Shown here in pieces: positions 36,212-44,734 of a stretch of 64,000 nt of DNA (the stretch's first letter is position 1; every line of letters starts with the position of its first letter). The translations under genes were made by a program, and so were the position numbers. The DNA is from Scytonematopsis contorta HA4267-MV1 (lineage in GTDB: Bacteria > Cyanobacteriota > Cyanobacteriia > Cyanobacteriales > Nostocaceae). The stretch covers positions 186,001 to 250,000 of the forward strand of contig JAHHIC010000038.1 of the NCBI GenBank assembly GCA_019359035.1, written 5' to 3'. The notes under the pieces were generated by a model. That model did no database searches. It was not told where the DNA came from and saw nothing but the letters and a program-made list of their open reading frames with translations.

Positions 36212-38047
36212 CTAAACCAAAAGCTCCCCAGTTTCCTGCAAAGCATGTAACCTGTGATAAATCCCACCATGACGCAGCAGTTCGTTATGGCTACCAACCT
36301 CAATAATGCGACCATTGTCCAGCACAACAATTTTGTCAGCTTCCCTAACCGTACTCAAACGGTGAGCGATAATAATTGTAGTACGGGTTCCTTGCAGGTC
36401 ACGCATAGCCAATTGAATAGAACGCTCGGACTCATAATCAAGGCTAGATGTAGCCTCGTCAAATATAAGTACATCAGGTTCCACCAACAAAGCACGAGCA
36501 ATACCTAAACGCTGTCGCTGTCCACCTGATAAGCGAACACCACGTTCTCCGACAACAGTGTAGTAGCCTTGTGGTAACAGCTTAATAACCTCATCAAGTC
36601 GAGAGATTCTACAGGCTTCTTTAACCTGTTCTAAAGTTGCATCAACCCTACCATATTTGAGGTTATCCAAAACCGTACCGTTAAATACGTCTACTTCTTG
36701 GTGAACAATTGCTAATCTACGACGATAGTTTCCAACATTTAACGTGCGAATATCATCACCATCAATAAGTATTTTGCCTTCATTGGGTTCAAAATACCGC
36801 AACAATAATTTTACCAAAGTAGACTTACCGGAACCAGAGCGTCCCACTAAAGCTACAGTTTGATATGGTTCAATCAACAGATTGATATCGTGTAAAATTC
36901 GGCGTTCTTTATCGTAGCCAAAATTGACATGAGAAAATTCAACTTTTCCCGTAAAATCATAGGTAGTATTTGAAATATCTTCCTTTTTTACAAAATCATT
37001 AGATAAAATACCTTCAGAGTCAGTACCAATTGGCTCTTTGAGAAATTCGTTAAAGCGTACCATCGAAGAATAACGACGAGCAAATATTTCTGACAATTGA
37101 CTAATCGGTTCCAGTTCAGCATACGCCATACTAGAAAGTGTCAAAGTCATAATAAAATGACCCAAAGAAATTCTTCCATCAACTGTTGCAGCTAAAGTCA
37201 AACCTAGCACCAAGAAAACGCAAAATTGAATCATTGTGCGTTGGATAGTACTCAGTCTTACATAGCCTCTGTGAATACGATTTTCGACAACTTGCAATTC
37301 TCGCTCAAAACGTGTAGATTGTCGCTTTAACTCTGTTTTTTCAGTAGCAAAAGCTTTAATTGTTTTGATATTAGTGATAATTTCTGAAGTACGACTTTCC
37401 GTATCCTCCATGTACTCATCTAAACGGCTTTCATGCCAAATTAATCGCTGTAAATCTTTTAAAGTAAAGGCGAGGATAACTACGAAGGAAACAAGATATA
37501 AAATTGCTATTCGCCATTCAATCACCCAAATAAATACAAAAATCCCCAATAATCTCATTAATTTGGGAATAAATTGTCCAGCTATTTCGGGATAAGTCCA
37601 TGTGTAGTTACTAACTCCTCTTGCTACTCTCCCAGCTATACGACCAGGATTATTTACGTCGTAATATTCAACTGGTAATGTGAGAATCTTTTGGACAAAC
37701 TCTTGACTTTTGTCACGTCGTGCCCTTAAAGCTATATCCCAATGATACCAAACAGTTAACCAAGGTTGTGTTGGTGCTCTGACTACGGTAACCAGAAAAA
37801 CTATACCCAGCAACACGCCTAATGATAAAGTTTTATTTGCTGGGGAATTGATGAATTCGCCGATAGTGAGAACTATTTTTTCTAGTGGTTTGTCTAACGG
37901 CTGATTTGACAAGACGTTTAATATCTGACCAATCGCGTAAGGAACCACTAAATCAATAATTTCGTAAACACTGGACGCAGCAATACTAAATATACTTAGC
38001 CCCCAGTAAGGACGAAAGTAATTGATTATGTCTTTTAATTTACCCAT
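36212..38047 (-). CDS. ABC exporter, fused membrane and ATPase domains
   Basis: 611 residues from ATG 38045-38047 (a GTG three codons upstream is possible). Six-helix type I exporter membrane domain, then the ATPase with Walker A GRSGSGKST (about 402-410), signature LSGGQRQRLGIA, Walker B VLIFDEATSSLD and switch IAHRLS. Half-transporter size, so it would act as a homodimer or with a partner encoded elsewhere. The family includes lipid, peptide and drug exporters; substrate not predictable. A palindromic element lies about 140 bases upstream of the start. Confidence 0.9.
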   Translation of the reverse strand: MGKLKDIINYFRPYWGLSIFSIAASSVYEIIDLVVPYAIGQILNVLSNQPLDKPLEKIVLTIGEFINSPANKTLSLGVLLGIVFLVTVVRAPTQPWLTVWYHWDIALRARRDKSQEFVQKILTLPVEYYDVNNPGRIAGRVARGVSNYTWTYPEIAGQFIPKLMRLLGIFVFIWVIEWRIAILYLVSFVVILAFTLKDLQRLIWHESRLDEYMEDTESRTSEIITNIKTIKAFATEKTELKRQSTRFERELQVVENRIHRGYVRLSTIQRTMIQFCVFLVLGLTLAATVDGRISLGHFIMTLTLSSMAYAELEPISQLSEIFARRYSSMVRFNEFLKEPIGTDSEGILSNDFVKKEDISNTTYDFTGKVEFSHVNFGYDKERRILHDINLLIEPYQTVALVGRSGSGKSTLVKLLLRYFEPNEGKILIDGDDIRTLNVGNYRRRLAIVHQEVDVFNGTVLDNLKYGRVDATLEQVKEACRISRLDEVIKLLPQGYYTVVGERGVRLSGGQRQRLGIARALLVEPDVLIFDEATSSLDYESERSIQLAMRDLQGTRTTIIIAHRLSTVREADKIVVLDNGRIIEVGSHNELLRHGGIYHRLHALQETGELLV

Positions 38048-38188
38048 GATGCACACCCATAACGAGTGTTAATTTGTATCAAGACTCTTATACTACATAC
38101 CGTAACACGATGTAGTCAAGAGGTAATAAATAAATCTATCTATGGGTATAGCAGGATACAATTACGAATATAGAGGCTTAAAAAGTTT

Positions 38189-38445
38189 AGAGGGTGTTTA
38201 TAAATAAGATATTAAGCACAATTAATATCGTAAGCCAGTAAGCCAGTAAGCCAGTAAGCCAGGGAATAAATTAAGAGTCTAAAAGCTAAAGTCCTCTAAA
38301 GAGGACTAGAAATTATATTTTTGAAAGTATTTTGATATTTTGTAAAACATGTATATTTGATGTATTATTTAGTCCTCTTTTAGAGGACTTCTGCTTTTAG
38401 ACTCTTAATTTATTCCCTGGCTTGTGGTATAAATAATGCACTGTG
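38189..38445. mobile_element. MITE-like long palindromic element, copy 2
   Basis: Left end GAGGGTGTTTATAAA, then four AAGCCAGT octamers, an inner arm at 38257-38307 and its partner at 38371-38422, with a 63-base AT-rich centre similar to copy 1. Arms carry the same GTCCTCT hairpin and TCTAAAAG blocks. Next to these, copy 1 has TTCCCTG where copy 2 has TTAAGAG, and the opposite arms change to match (CAGGGAA against CTCTTAA). The right outer end is less conserved. It lies upstream of the ABC exporter and downstream of the next gene. Confidence 0.85.
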
Positions 38446-38467
38446 TTCTCTTGAAAAACAATATTAT

Positions 38468-39268
38468 TTATTGTACAGCAGAAAATTCCAATCGATATCG
38501 ATAAAGTGCAACAGGATTAGAAGCAGCTTTAAAATAATTTTGGTCTTGCGGAGAAAGATAAACAGCAGTTACTTGGTCAGCGATAATTGCCGGATTGGTT
38601 GTATTTAATTTTTTGTATGCAGTAGTTGACTCAACAGTGTTGAAATAAGGATTAGAAGTCCCTTTAAAAAGTTGTTGAAAAGCTTCTGATGTAATGTATT
38701 TACCATTTGGTAAGCTTTCTGTCGCACGAGCGGTCACAATTGAAACTAATTGTCTATCGCCACGTAAAAAAGTAATTTGACGATTAGGGGAGTTTGGGTC
38801 AGTTTTAACAGCAATAACAGCATCATCTCCCAAATAAGCTCGCGCTAAATTTAAACCATTAAAAGCTCTATCAGCAACAATAATTGATTTCTGATTTTTC
38901 TGCGAAATACTCTCTAAACCAGCACCCGAAATTAACCCCTTCGACAAAGCCAATTTAGGAGTATTTTTTTCCTGTACAAACTTAACGCGAAAACTAATTG
39001 GCTGGTTTAAAAATTGTTTATTACCTTCAAATCCAGGAGTAACAATATTTGGAGCTAAAGGAGCAGCCAAATCCACCAAAGTACTTTTAACAGACCATTC
39101 CCCAGCCATCCACTCAGGGTAAGCTAAATCACCTTTAGCAGGTTCTACCGAAGTTAATTTATTCCATTGAGGAAAATTAGCCAAACGCTCAGCTAATTCA
39201 CCAGCCAAAGCAGACGGACTCCATAACAATAAAAGTAAAACCAAACACAAACAATAAAAAAACTTCAT
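38468..39268 (-). CDS. Exported conserved hypothetical protein
   Basis: 266 residues with a strong signal peptide (FFYCLCLVLLLLLWSPSALA, cleavage near residue 22), so it goes to the periplasm or thylakoid lumen. The mature part has WMAGEWSVKSTLVDLAAPL and a mixed beta pattern ending in YRYRLEFSAVQ, a fold like lipocalin or other beta-barrels. It looks like a cyanobacterial-plastid conserved family, but I cannot name it surely. Confidence 0.7.
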   Translation of the reverse strand: MKFFYCLCLVLLLLLWSPSALAGELAERLANFPQWNKLTSVEPAKGDLAYPEWMAGEWSVKSTLVDLAAPLAPNIVTPGFEGNKQFLNQPISFRVKFVQEKNTPKLALSKGLISGAGLESISQKNQKSIIVADRAFNGLNLARAYLGDDAVIAVKTDPNSPNRQITFLRGDRQLVSIVTARATESLPNGKYITSEAFQQLFKGTSNPYFNTVESTTAYKKLNTTNPAIIADQVTAVYLSPQDQNYFKAASNPVALYRYRLEFSAVQ

Positions 39269-39798
39269 AGCAATCTCTTCCTTAGCGTTTTAGCGTCTTA
39301 GCGTGAAAAAACATAATATCAGCAGCACATTGCAAATTGTAAATTTTTTTGTGATTGATTACATTACTCATATCGAAACAGTATTGCGTAAATGTAAATA
39401 AAATTAATGAATAAGGTTACAAAGTAAATAAAAACATAAGTGATTACTCACTTATAATTAATTGGTATATTTTAAAGCTTATATTCACGTAACTAATTAA
39501 TATTAATGAAATTAAGCATACATTATCCACTTAGAAATTTTGTAAGAATTAGAGCATCTTTTGTTACAACTTATAGTATAAATTTAAGCTTTATTACTGA
39601 GAAAAGCAGTAATTGACTAAAAGTCTTTTAAAACTACTTCAGTTATGTTACTTTTCGACTTTGTGAATAGGTATATTATGCTTCTAGTGATATAACAGCC
39701 AAGTCAGGATGGATTTACGGAAAGCAACTTCAAAGCTAGGAGAAACACAAAATATAGTTTACGACAATAGGTATAAATATTTATAGGTATTTAATTTT
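39269..39798. other. Long intergenic region upstream of the GTPase cluster
   Basis: 530 very AT-rich bases between divergent genes. Apart from small TTAGCGT repeats at about 39283-39303, nothing structured is seen. A promoter and leader for the DUF4388-GTPase cluster must lie here. Confidence 0.5.
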
Positions 39799-40677
39799 AT
39801 GAGCTTATCTAGTTCTTTTACAGATTTTTCCCTACCTGAGTTGTTTAAAGTTATAGAGCAAGGAAGAAAATGCGGATGCTTAACAGTCTGTACAGTTCCA
39901 CAACTTAACAACCCAGAGTCAAAATCACAATATTATTACATTTGGTTTCGTCAAGGACGTATAATTGCTGCCGCAAATCGCTTAAACGGTCAGGGTTTAA
40001 TATCTAAAATTACTCAAAAAGGTTGGGTATCAGACGAAGTAATAGAAAAAAATTCGGTAGTCAAATCTAATGGCATTCCTTTAGGCTTAAATTTAAAAAC
40101 TCAAGGTCTTTTAGGTTCCGACGAATTAAAAATACTTTTTGCTAGTCAGGTGCAGCAAGTGCGAGAAGTATTTGAAATTCATAAAGGTGTATTTAAATTT
40201 GATAGTAAAGCTCGCGAACCTTTAAGAGAAATGACAGGTTTAAGCTTAGGTGGAACCGAAGTTGCTGTGATGATTTTAAGAACTCTGAAAAATTGGGAAG
40301 TTTTAGCTCATATACTTCCAGATGCAGCTTCTGGTATAGAAAATCTCACTCGCAAAAAGCCTCAGTTTCGTTTGAATAATGTAGATATAAATGTGTGGGA
40401 ACTTGCAAATGGTAAAGCTTCCTTAAAAGTTATCGCTAACCAACTACATCAACCAACTACTAAAATTCAACAAGCAGCTTTTAGATTAATGATTGCGGAT
40501 TTAGTAGAAGAAGTTCCTATAAGTGCATCTATTTCAGATTTTAATGATTCTCCGACTGAATTTAACTTAGTGAATCATTTTAATTCTGGAGCAAAAAAAC
40601 CTAAAGAGTCATCAACTTCAAAAGTAAGTGGTTCCTTCTTGCAAAATTTAGTTGGGTTTTTGAGGAGTAAAGATTAA
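39799..40677 (+). CDS. DUF4388 (PATAN-like) protein 1 of the GTPase cluster
   Basis: 292 residues. N-terminal DUF4388-type domain: FTDFSLPELFKVIEQGRKCG, YYYIWFRQGRIIAAA and FEIHKGVFKFDSK. Residues about 200-255 are helix-rich (LANGKASLKVIANQLHQPTT, then FRLMIADLVEEVP), like a winged-helix. DUF4388 domains are thought to mediate protein contacts in signalling. The stop and the GTPase ATG overlap as TAATG (40675-40679), so the two are translationally coupled. A paralogue lies at 43059-43952. Confidence 0.88.
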   Translation: MSLSSSFTDFSLPELFKVIEQGRKCGCLTVCTVPQLNNPESKSQYYYIWFRQGRIIAAANRLNGQGLISKITQKGWVSDEVIEKNSVVKSNGIPLGLNLKTQGLLGSDELKILFASQVQQVREVFEIHKGVFKFDSKAREPLREMTGLSLGGTEVAVMILRTLKNWEVLAHILPDAASGIENLTRKKPQFRLNNVDINVWELANGKASLKVIANQLHQPTTKIQQAAFRLMIADLVEEVPISASISDFNDSPTEFNLVNHFNSGAKKPKESSTSKVSGSFLQNLVGFLRSKD

Positions 40678-41201
40678 TGGAAATCCTACGCGTCGTAATT
40701 ACAGGTAGCGTAGGTGCAGGGAAAACGAGTTTTATTCGCACGATTAGTGAAATTGAAGTCGTTAATACCGACAGAAGAGCTACCGATGAGACGGCTGAGA
40801 TAAAAACTGAAACTACTGTTGCTATGGATTTTGGTCGTCTGACATTTGCAGCCGGTCAAGCACTCCATTTATATGGTACACCAGGGCAATTTCGATTTGA
40901 TTTTATGTGGGATATTTTAATCGAAAAAGCCCATGCTTATATTCTTTTAGTTGACGCTCATCGTCCAGAACATTTTCGTCACAATCGTCGGATTTTGAAT
41001 TTTATGAATCAAAGGGTGCAAATTCCTTATTTAATTGGATTGACTCATACTGATTCTGACGATGCTTGGGAAGCGGAAGATGTGGCAATTGCTCTGGGGT
41101 TAGTGGATGAAGATACTCGTCCACCCTTGATAAATGTTAATGCTAATGAGCGAGAAGAAGTTTTTGCCGCTTTGATTGCGCTTATCGAAGAATTCTCCTG
41201 A
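40677..41201 (+). CDS. Small GTPase, COG2229/MglA-like, copy 1
   Basis: 174 residues, single domain. P-loop GSVGAGKTS (10-18), a switch with TTVAMDFGRL, G3 as LYGTPGQFRFDFMW (Gly in place of the usual Asp, normal for this subfamily), and G4-like THTD in LIGLTHTDSDDAW. Related GTPases work in Streptomyces conservons and in bacterial polarity and motility, where a roadblock protein is the partner. The roadblock gene follows after 104 bases. Paralogue at 43952. Confidence 0.9.
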   Translation: MEILRVVITGSVGAGKTSFIRTISEIEVVNTDRRATDETAEIKTETTVAMDFGRLTFAAGQALHLYGTPGQFRFDFMWDILIEKAHAYILLVDAHRPEHFRHNRRILNFMNQRVQIPYLIGLTHTDSDDAWEAEDVAIALGLVDEDTRPPLINVNANEREEVFAALIALIEEFS

Positions 41202-41305
41202 AGAAATCTCCGCACCCTAATCTCAATTTTGCTCCAGACTACAATTTACGCTTGACAAAGACAAAGGATTCAGGAATATTTTGAACTTAGACTTTTTAAT
41301 TTTTT

Positions 41306-41977
41306 ATGCCTCTGGGCAACATTTTCAAGCTAATCATAGATGGGTTTCGTGGTGGGTCTGATAATTCTGATGATGCAAACGCATCGGAGTTGGTAGAAAT
41401 TGAGGATGTTTCATTAGCGTTAAGCGCTGAAGATGAAAACACTGAGAATTTACTACCAACTACAGAAAATAATTCATCCACAGAAACTGCTGAAAGTACT
41501 GAAGAAACTGAAACTTCATTACCTCCGACCGCTGATGATACAAAAAATCTACTCGTACAAATTGCTGAAACACCTGAAAATCCACTAATAATTTTGGAGA
41601 AAAAAGTCATGATAAACGCTTCCATGCTACAAGACGTTTTACAAAACTTCGTTTCCGGAAGTCCTGATGTTCAAGGTGCAATTTTAGCAAGTCCTGATGG
41701 ATTAGAGTTGGCTTCTATATTGCCAACAGGAATGGACGACGAACGAACTGCTGCTATGTCCGCGTCTATGTTGTCATTGGGTGAACGTATCGGACGAGAA
41801 TTAGCACGGGGTAGTGTAGACCGGATTGTTGTCGAAGGTGAAAAAGGTTACGGAGTATTAGTTAACTGTGGTACAGATGCAGTTTTATTAGTATTAGCCA
41901 GTTCCAGCGTTAAACAAGGTTTATTATTCCTAGAAATAAAACGCGCTGTTTCTAAAATTTCACCCCTACTCGGTTAG
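41306..41977 (+). CDS. Roadblock/LC7 protein with acidic N-terminal extension
   Basis: 223 residues. The first about 100 are acidic and Ser/Thr/Glu-rich (disordered). Residues about 102-223 are a roadblock/LC7 domain (MINASMLQDVLQNF, GAILASPDGLELAS, YGVLVNCGTDAVLLVLA), the MglB-type partner and regulator of small GTPases. A second possible start at 41609 has a much better Shine-Dalgarno (GGAG, nine bases away) and would give a stand-alone roadblock of 122 residues. Both products may be made. Its place between GTPase and globin genes suggests it is the GTPase-activating or scaffold subunit. Confidence 0.85.
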   Translation: MPLGNIFKLIIDGFRGGSDNSDDANASELVEIEDVSLALSAEDENTENLLPTTENNSSTETAESTEETETSLPPTADDTKNLLVQIAETPENPLIILEKKVMINASMLQDVLQNFVSGSPDVQGAILASPDGLELASILPTGMDDERTAAMSASMLSLGERIGRELARGSVDRIVVEGEKGYGVLVNCGTDAVLLVLASSSVKQGLLFLEIKRAVSKISPLLG

Positions 41978-42037
41978 CTAAGAACACGAACTAATCCATA
42001 CAGCGATACTTGGGTCGCTGGTTTTGATTCTTAAGAA

Positions 42038-42085
42038 TGGCAATTGCTAATTGCTAATTGCTAATTGGTAATTGGTAATTGGTGA
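42038..42085. repeat. GCTAATT/GGTAATT heptamer array
   Basis: Six heptamers just upstream of the protoglobin gene. They extend the open frame, so an over-long start must be avoided. Confidence 0.85.
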
Positions 42086-42119
42086 ATTTATACGGTTGAT
42101 ATCGGAGGAGAACAAACAA

Positions 42120-42674
42120 ATGGCTTTAGAAGCATACCCTTTTCTTTTAACATTAGAAAAACGTATCGGTTTTACTGATGAAGATAAAAATTTACTAAAC
42201 TCAGAGGCTGATTGGGGTCTCAAAGTCGCTCCCGATATGGCTGAGTACTTTTATGCCTATTTGGGACGCGATGAAGAAATGAATAAAATTTTATACGATG
42301 GTGAAGGACGTATCCATCGCTTACGTGAAACTTTTATTCTTTGGTTTCACGAAATGTTTACTGGTATGGATAATTGGGGTTCCGAATACGCAGACCGTCG
42401 TTGGAAAATCGGTTTAGTTCATGTCCGTCTTGGTATTGCTCCTCAGCACGTTGTCCCCGCTATGGCTACAGTCGTCCATGAAGTCGGGAAACGTCTTCAA
42501 AATGATGGTAAAAGTGAAGCTCTCAAAGATTCTCTCGGTCGTATTTGTATGATTGACTTGACTTTTATTGAGCAAGCTTATATCGAAGTCTCTTCAGCTG
42601 CTGTCTTGCAAGAAACTGGTTGGACTGAAGGTTTGTTTAAACGCTTAATTGCTACTGGTGCAAAATTCCTGTAA
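42120..42674 (+). CDS. Protoglobin-type haem protein
   Basis: 184 residues. Starts at 42120 because GGAGGAG (42104-42110) lies nine bases upstream; a longer frame only adds repeat-coded residues. The fold is that of protoglobin and the sensor globins: KVAPDMAEYFYAYL, RETFILWFHEMF, and the proximal-His segment KIGLVHVRLGIAPQHVVPAM with His101 as likely iron ligand. There is no attached output domain, unlike most globin-coupled sensors, so any signal must pass by contact, plausibly to the roadblock or GTPases. Ligand (oxygen, NO or CO) not predictable. Confidence 0.9.
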   Translation: MALEAYPFLLTLEKRIGFTDEDKNLLNSEADWGLKVAPDMAEYFYAYLGRDEEMNKILYDGEGRIHRLRETFILWFHEMFTGMDNWGSEYADRRWKIGLVHVRLGIAPQHVVPAMATVVHEVGKRLQNDGKSEALKDSLGRICMIDLTFIEQAYIEVSSAAVLQETGWTEGLFKRLIATGAKFL

Positions 42675-42682
42675 CAACACGT

Positions 42683-42720
42683 AAAGACGCGATTAGAGAC
42701 GCGATTTATCGCGTCTCTAC
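42683..42720. repeat. Palindromic repeat after the protoglobin gene
   Basis: Duplicated left half (GTAAAGACGCGATTAGAGAC) plus a full palindrome of the GCGATT type. It lies between the stop codon and the terminator-like hairpin. Confidence 0.85.
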
Positions 42721-42741
42721 ATTTTTATACATTTAATCTGG

Positions 42742-42780
42742 AGCCGGGTTATAGTGCAATTTGCCTAGACCCGGTTTTTT
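42742..42780 (+). terminator. Likely terminator after the protoglobin gene
   Basis: CCGGGT and ACCCGG pair around a 19-base loop and are followed by TTTTTT. The loop is long, but the T-run argues for a rho-independent terminator that splits the cluster into two transcripts. Confidence 0.65.
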
Positions 42781-43058
42781 CATGCTTTGTAATTATTATT
42801 TACTAGTAATTAATTAAACTTTACAATATTTGGTATTCTACTTTATTCAATTGTTTCGGGATATTAAGGTATATTCAATACTTGTAGTATGTAAATACCC
42901 GTACCATATATTTTTTGCCTATAAAAAAAATTAAAGGGTAGGAATGCGTTTTTTGTAGAATCACCCGTAAATCATAGGAATTTAATTGGGATATAAAATC
43001 TGAGATTATTTAAGCTACCGAATGTGAATGTATATTGTGTACCTAAACTAAAAAAAAA
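42781..43058. other. Intergenic region, second cluster promoter
   Basis: About 280 AT-rich bases before the second DUF4388 gene; likely holds its own promoter. The gene begins after a run of A with no clear Shine-Dalgarno. Confidence 0.5.
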
Positions 43059-43952
43059 ATGAGTATATCAAATTCTTTCAGAAATTTTTCCTTAGCAGAA
43101 CTGTTTCAATTAATTGACCAAGGTAGAAAATCAGGTTGTTTAACGGTTTGGACTTCTGCTGAAAGCCAAGATACTGATGTTAAGGGTCAATATTACGTAT
43201 GGTTTATTCAAGGAAGACTTGTTGCAGTTACTAATTCTTTAACTAAAAAAGACTTAGCATCAAGAATTTCTGATAGAGGATGGTTGAGTTCAGTTTTTCT
43301 AGAAAAATATTCTCAGAAATTAAAACCAGGTAAGCCTTTAGGACTAAGTTTAAAAACTCAAGGAATGCTTAAATCAGACCAATTAAATTTACTTTTTTCA
43401 AGTCAGATTCAACAAGTAAAAAAACTTTTTGAAATTCAGAAAGGTGTGTTTAAGCTAGATAGCAAAGCTCCAGTACCTTGGCAAGAATTAACAGGATTAA
43501 GCATTAGCACAATAGAAGTAGCGCTGATGACTTTAAGAGACTTAAAAAATTGGGAAAACTTAGCGGAAGCACTACCCGAAAAAGATTCAGGAATTAAAGT
43601 TATTCCTTATAACCAACCTCAGGTACGTCTTAACTATTTAGAATTACAGCTATTAGAGTGGGCACAAGGAACTGTCTCTTTAAAAGTAATTGCAAAACAA
43701 ATTAATAAACCAATCGATTTAATTCAGCAAGCAGCATTTAGGTTGATGATAGCGGATTTAGTAGAAGAAATCCCATTAGTGACATCAATGCCATCTTTGA
43801 GTGATGACGGCTTTGACTTTAGCTATGTAAATGCATCACAAAAAGAAAATACAAAATCAGAATTCTCTTATAAATCAAAATCCAATTCTAAATCAAAAGT
43901 TAGTACATCATTTATGGAAAATTTATTTGGGTTTTTAAGGAGTAAAGTTTAA
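43059..43952 (+). CDS. DUF4388 (PATAN-like) protein 2 of the GTPase cluster
   Basis: 297 residues, closely similar along its length to the protein at 39799 (FRNFSLAELFQLIDQGRKSG, YYVWFIQGRLVAVT, FEIQKGVFKLDSK, FRLMIADLVEEIP). The C-terminal linker is Ser/Lys-rich and ends in SFMENLFGFLRSKV, as in copy 1 (FLQNLVGFLRSKD). This shared tail may be a docking segment. Coupled to its GTPase by a TAATG overlap at 43950-43954. The pair arose by duplication of DUF4388 plus GTPase as a unit. Confidence 0.88.
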   Translation: MSISNSFRNFSLAELFQLIDQGRKSGCLTVWTSAESQDTDVKGQYYVWFIQGRLVAVTNSLTKKDLASRISDRGWLSSVFLEKYSQKLKPGKPLGLSLKTQGMLKSDQLNLLFSSQIQQVKKLFEIQKGVFKLDSKAPVPWQELTGLSISTIEVALMTLRDLKNWENLAEALPEKDSGIKVIPYNQPQVRLNYLELQLLEWAQGTVSLKVIAKQINKPIDLIQQAAFRLMIADLVEEIPLVTSMPSLSDDGFDFSYVNASQKENTKSEFSYKSKSNSKSKVSTSFMENLFGFLRSKV

Positions 43953-44491
43953 TGGAAAGCCTACGCATTGTGATTACGGGTAGCGTAGGAGCAGGTAAAA
44001 CGAGTTTGATTCGCACTATCAGCGAAATAGGAGTCGTTGACACTGAGAAACGAGCTACAGATGAAGCTGTAGAAATTAAATCCACAACAACAGTCGCATT
44101 AGACTTTGGACGTTTAACAGTGGGAGAGAATCAAACATTACATTTGTATGGAACACCAGGACAACTGCGATTTGATTTCATGTGGGATATTTTAATTGCC
44201 AAAGCAAACGCTTATATTCTTTTAGTAAATGCTAGTCGTCCTCAAGATTTACGTCAAGCAAAAAGAATTTTGACATTCATGAAAGAGCGAGCAAAAATTC
44301 CATATTTAATTGGAGTTACTCATACCGATTGTCCGGAAGCTTGGTCATTAGAATATATAACTATTGCTCTGAAACTGGTAAACGAAAAAAATAAGCCACC
44401 AATAATTGTGGTGGATGCAAATAATAAAGATTCTATTTCTCAAGCATTAATGCTTCTTGTTCAAGAATTAATGATTAGTGTTAACTGTTGA
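43952..44491 (+). CDS. Small GTPase, COG2229/MglA-like, copy 2
   Basis: 179 residues, paralogue of the GTPase at 40677: P-loop GSVGAGKTS, TTVALDFGRL, LYGTPGQLRFDFMWDILI and the G4-like THTD (LIGVTHTDCPEAW). All nucleotide-binding parts are intact in both copies, so neither is a pseudo-GTPase by this test. The C-terminus runs close to GTTGACT heptamers that follow the stop. Confidence 0.9.
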   Translation: MESLRIVITGSVGAGKTSLIRTISEIGVVDTEKRATDEAVEIKSTTTVALDFGRLTVGENQTLHLYGTPGQLRFDFMWDILIAKANAYILLVNASRPQDLRQAKRILTFMKERAKIPYLIGVTHTDCPEAWSLEYITIALKLVNEKNKPPIIVVDANNKDSISQALMLLVQELMISVNC

Positions 44492-44572
44492 CTGATGACG
44501 GTTGACTGTTGACTGTTGACTGATGACTGTTGACTGATGACTGTTGACTGATGACTGATGACTGATGACTAT
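44489..44572. repeat. GTTGACT/GATGACT heptamer array
   Basis: About 12 heptamers after the second GTPase gene, with GTTGACT and GATGACT alternating. An inverted GTCAACA array follows at 44682-44716. Confidence 0.9.
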
Positions 44573-44681
44573 TAACTTCAAAAAACCTTAACCTTATAGG
44601 GTGCTTAAATTAACAATGATTTCTATAACTTAATGATATTCTTATGTTGCATTAGTTACCCCCCCCCACAACTAGCAGTCA

Positions 44682-44716
44682 ACCGTCAACAGTCAACAGT
44701 CAACAGTCAACCGTCA
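44682..44716. repeat. GTCAACC/GTCAACA heptamer array
   Basis: Five heptamers before the V4R-like gene; reverse complement of the array at 44489. The two could pair in the transcript between the GTPase and the V4R-like gene. Confidence 0.85.
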
Positions 44717-44734
44717 ACAAACAAGGATAATTTT

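Noticed and set aside
42072..42119. Upstream extension of the protoglobin
   Set aside because: Overlaps a heptamer array; GGAGGAG fixes the start at 42120.
44633..44734. Upstream extension of the V4R-like protein
   Set aside because: Codes heptamer repeats (STVNSQPST); a good ribosome site precedes 44735.
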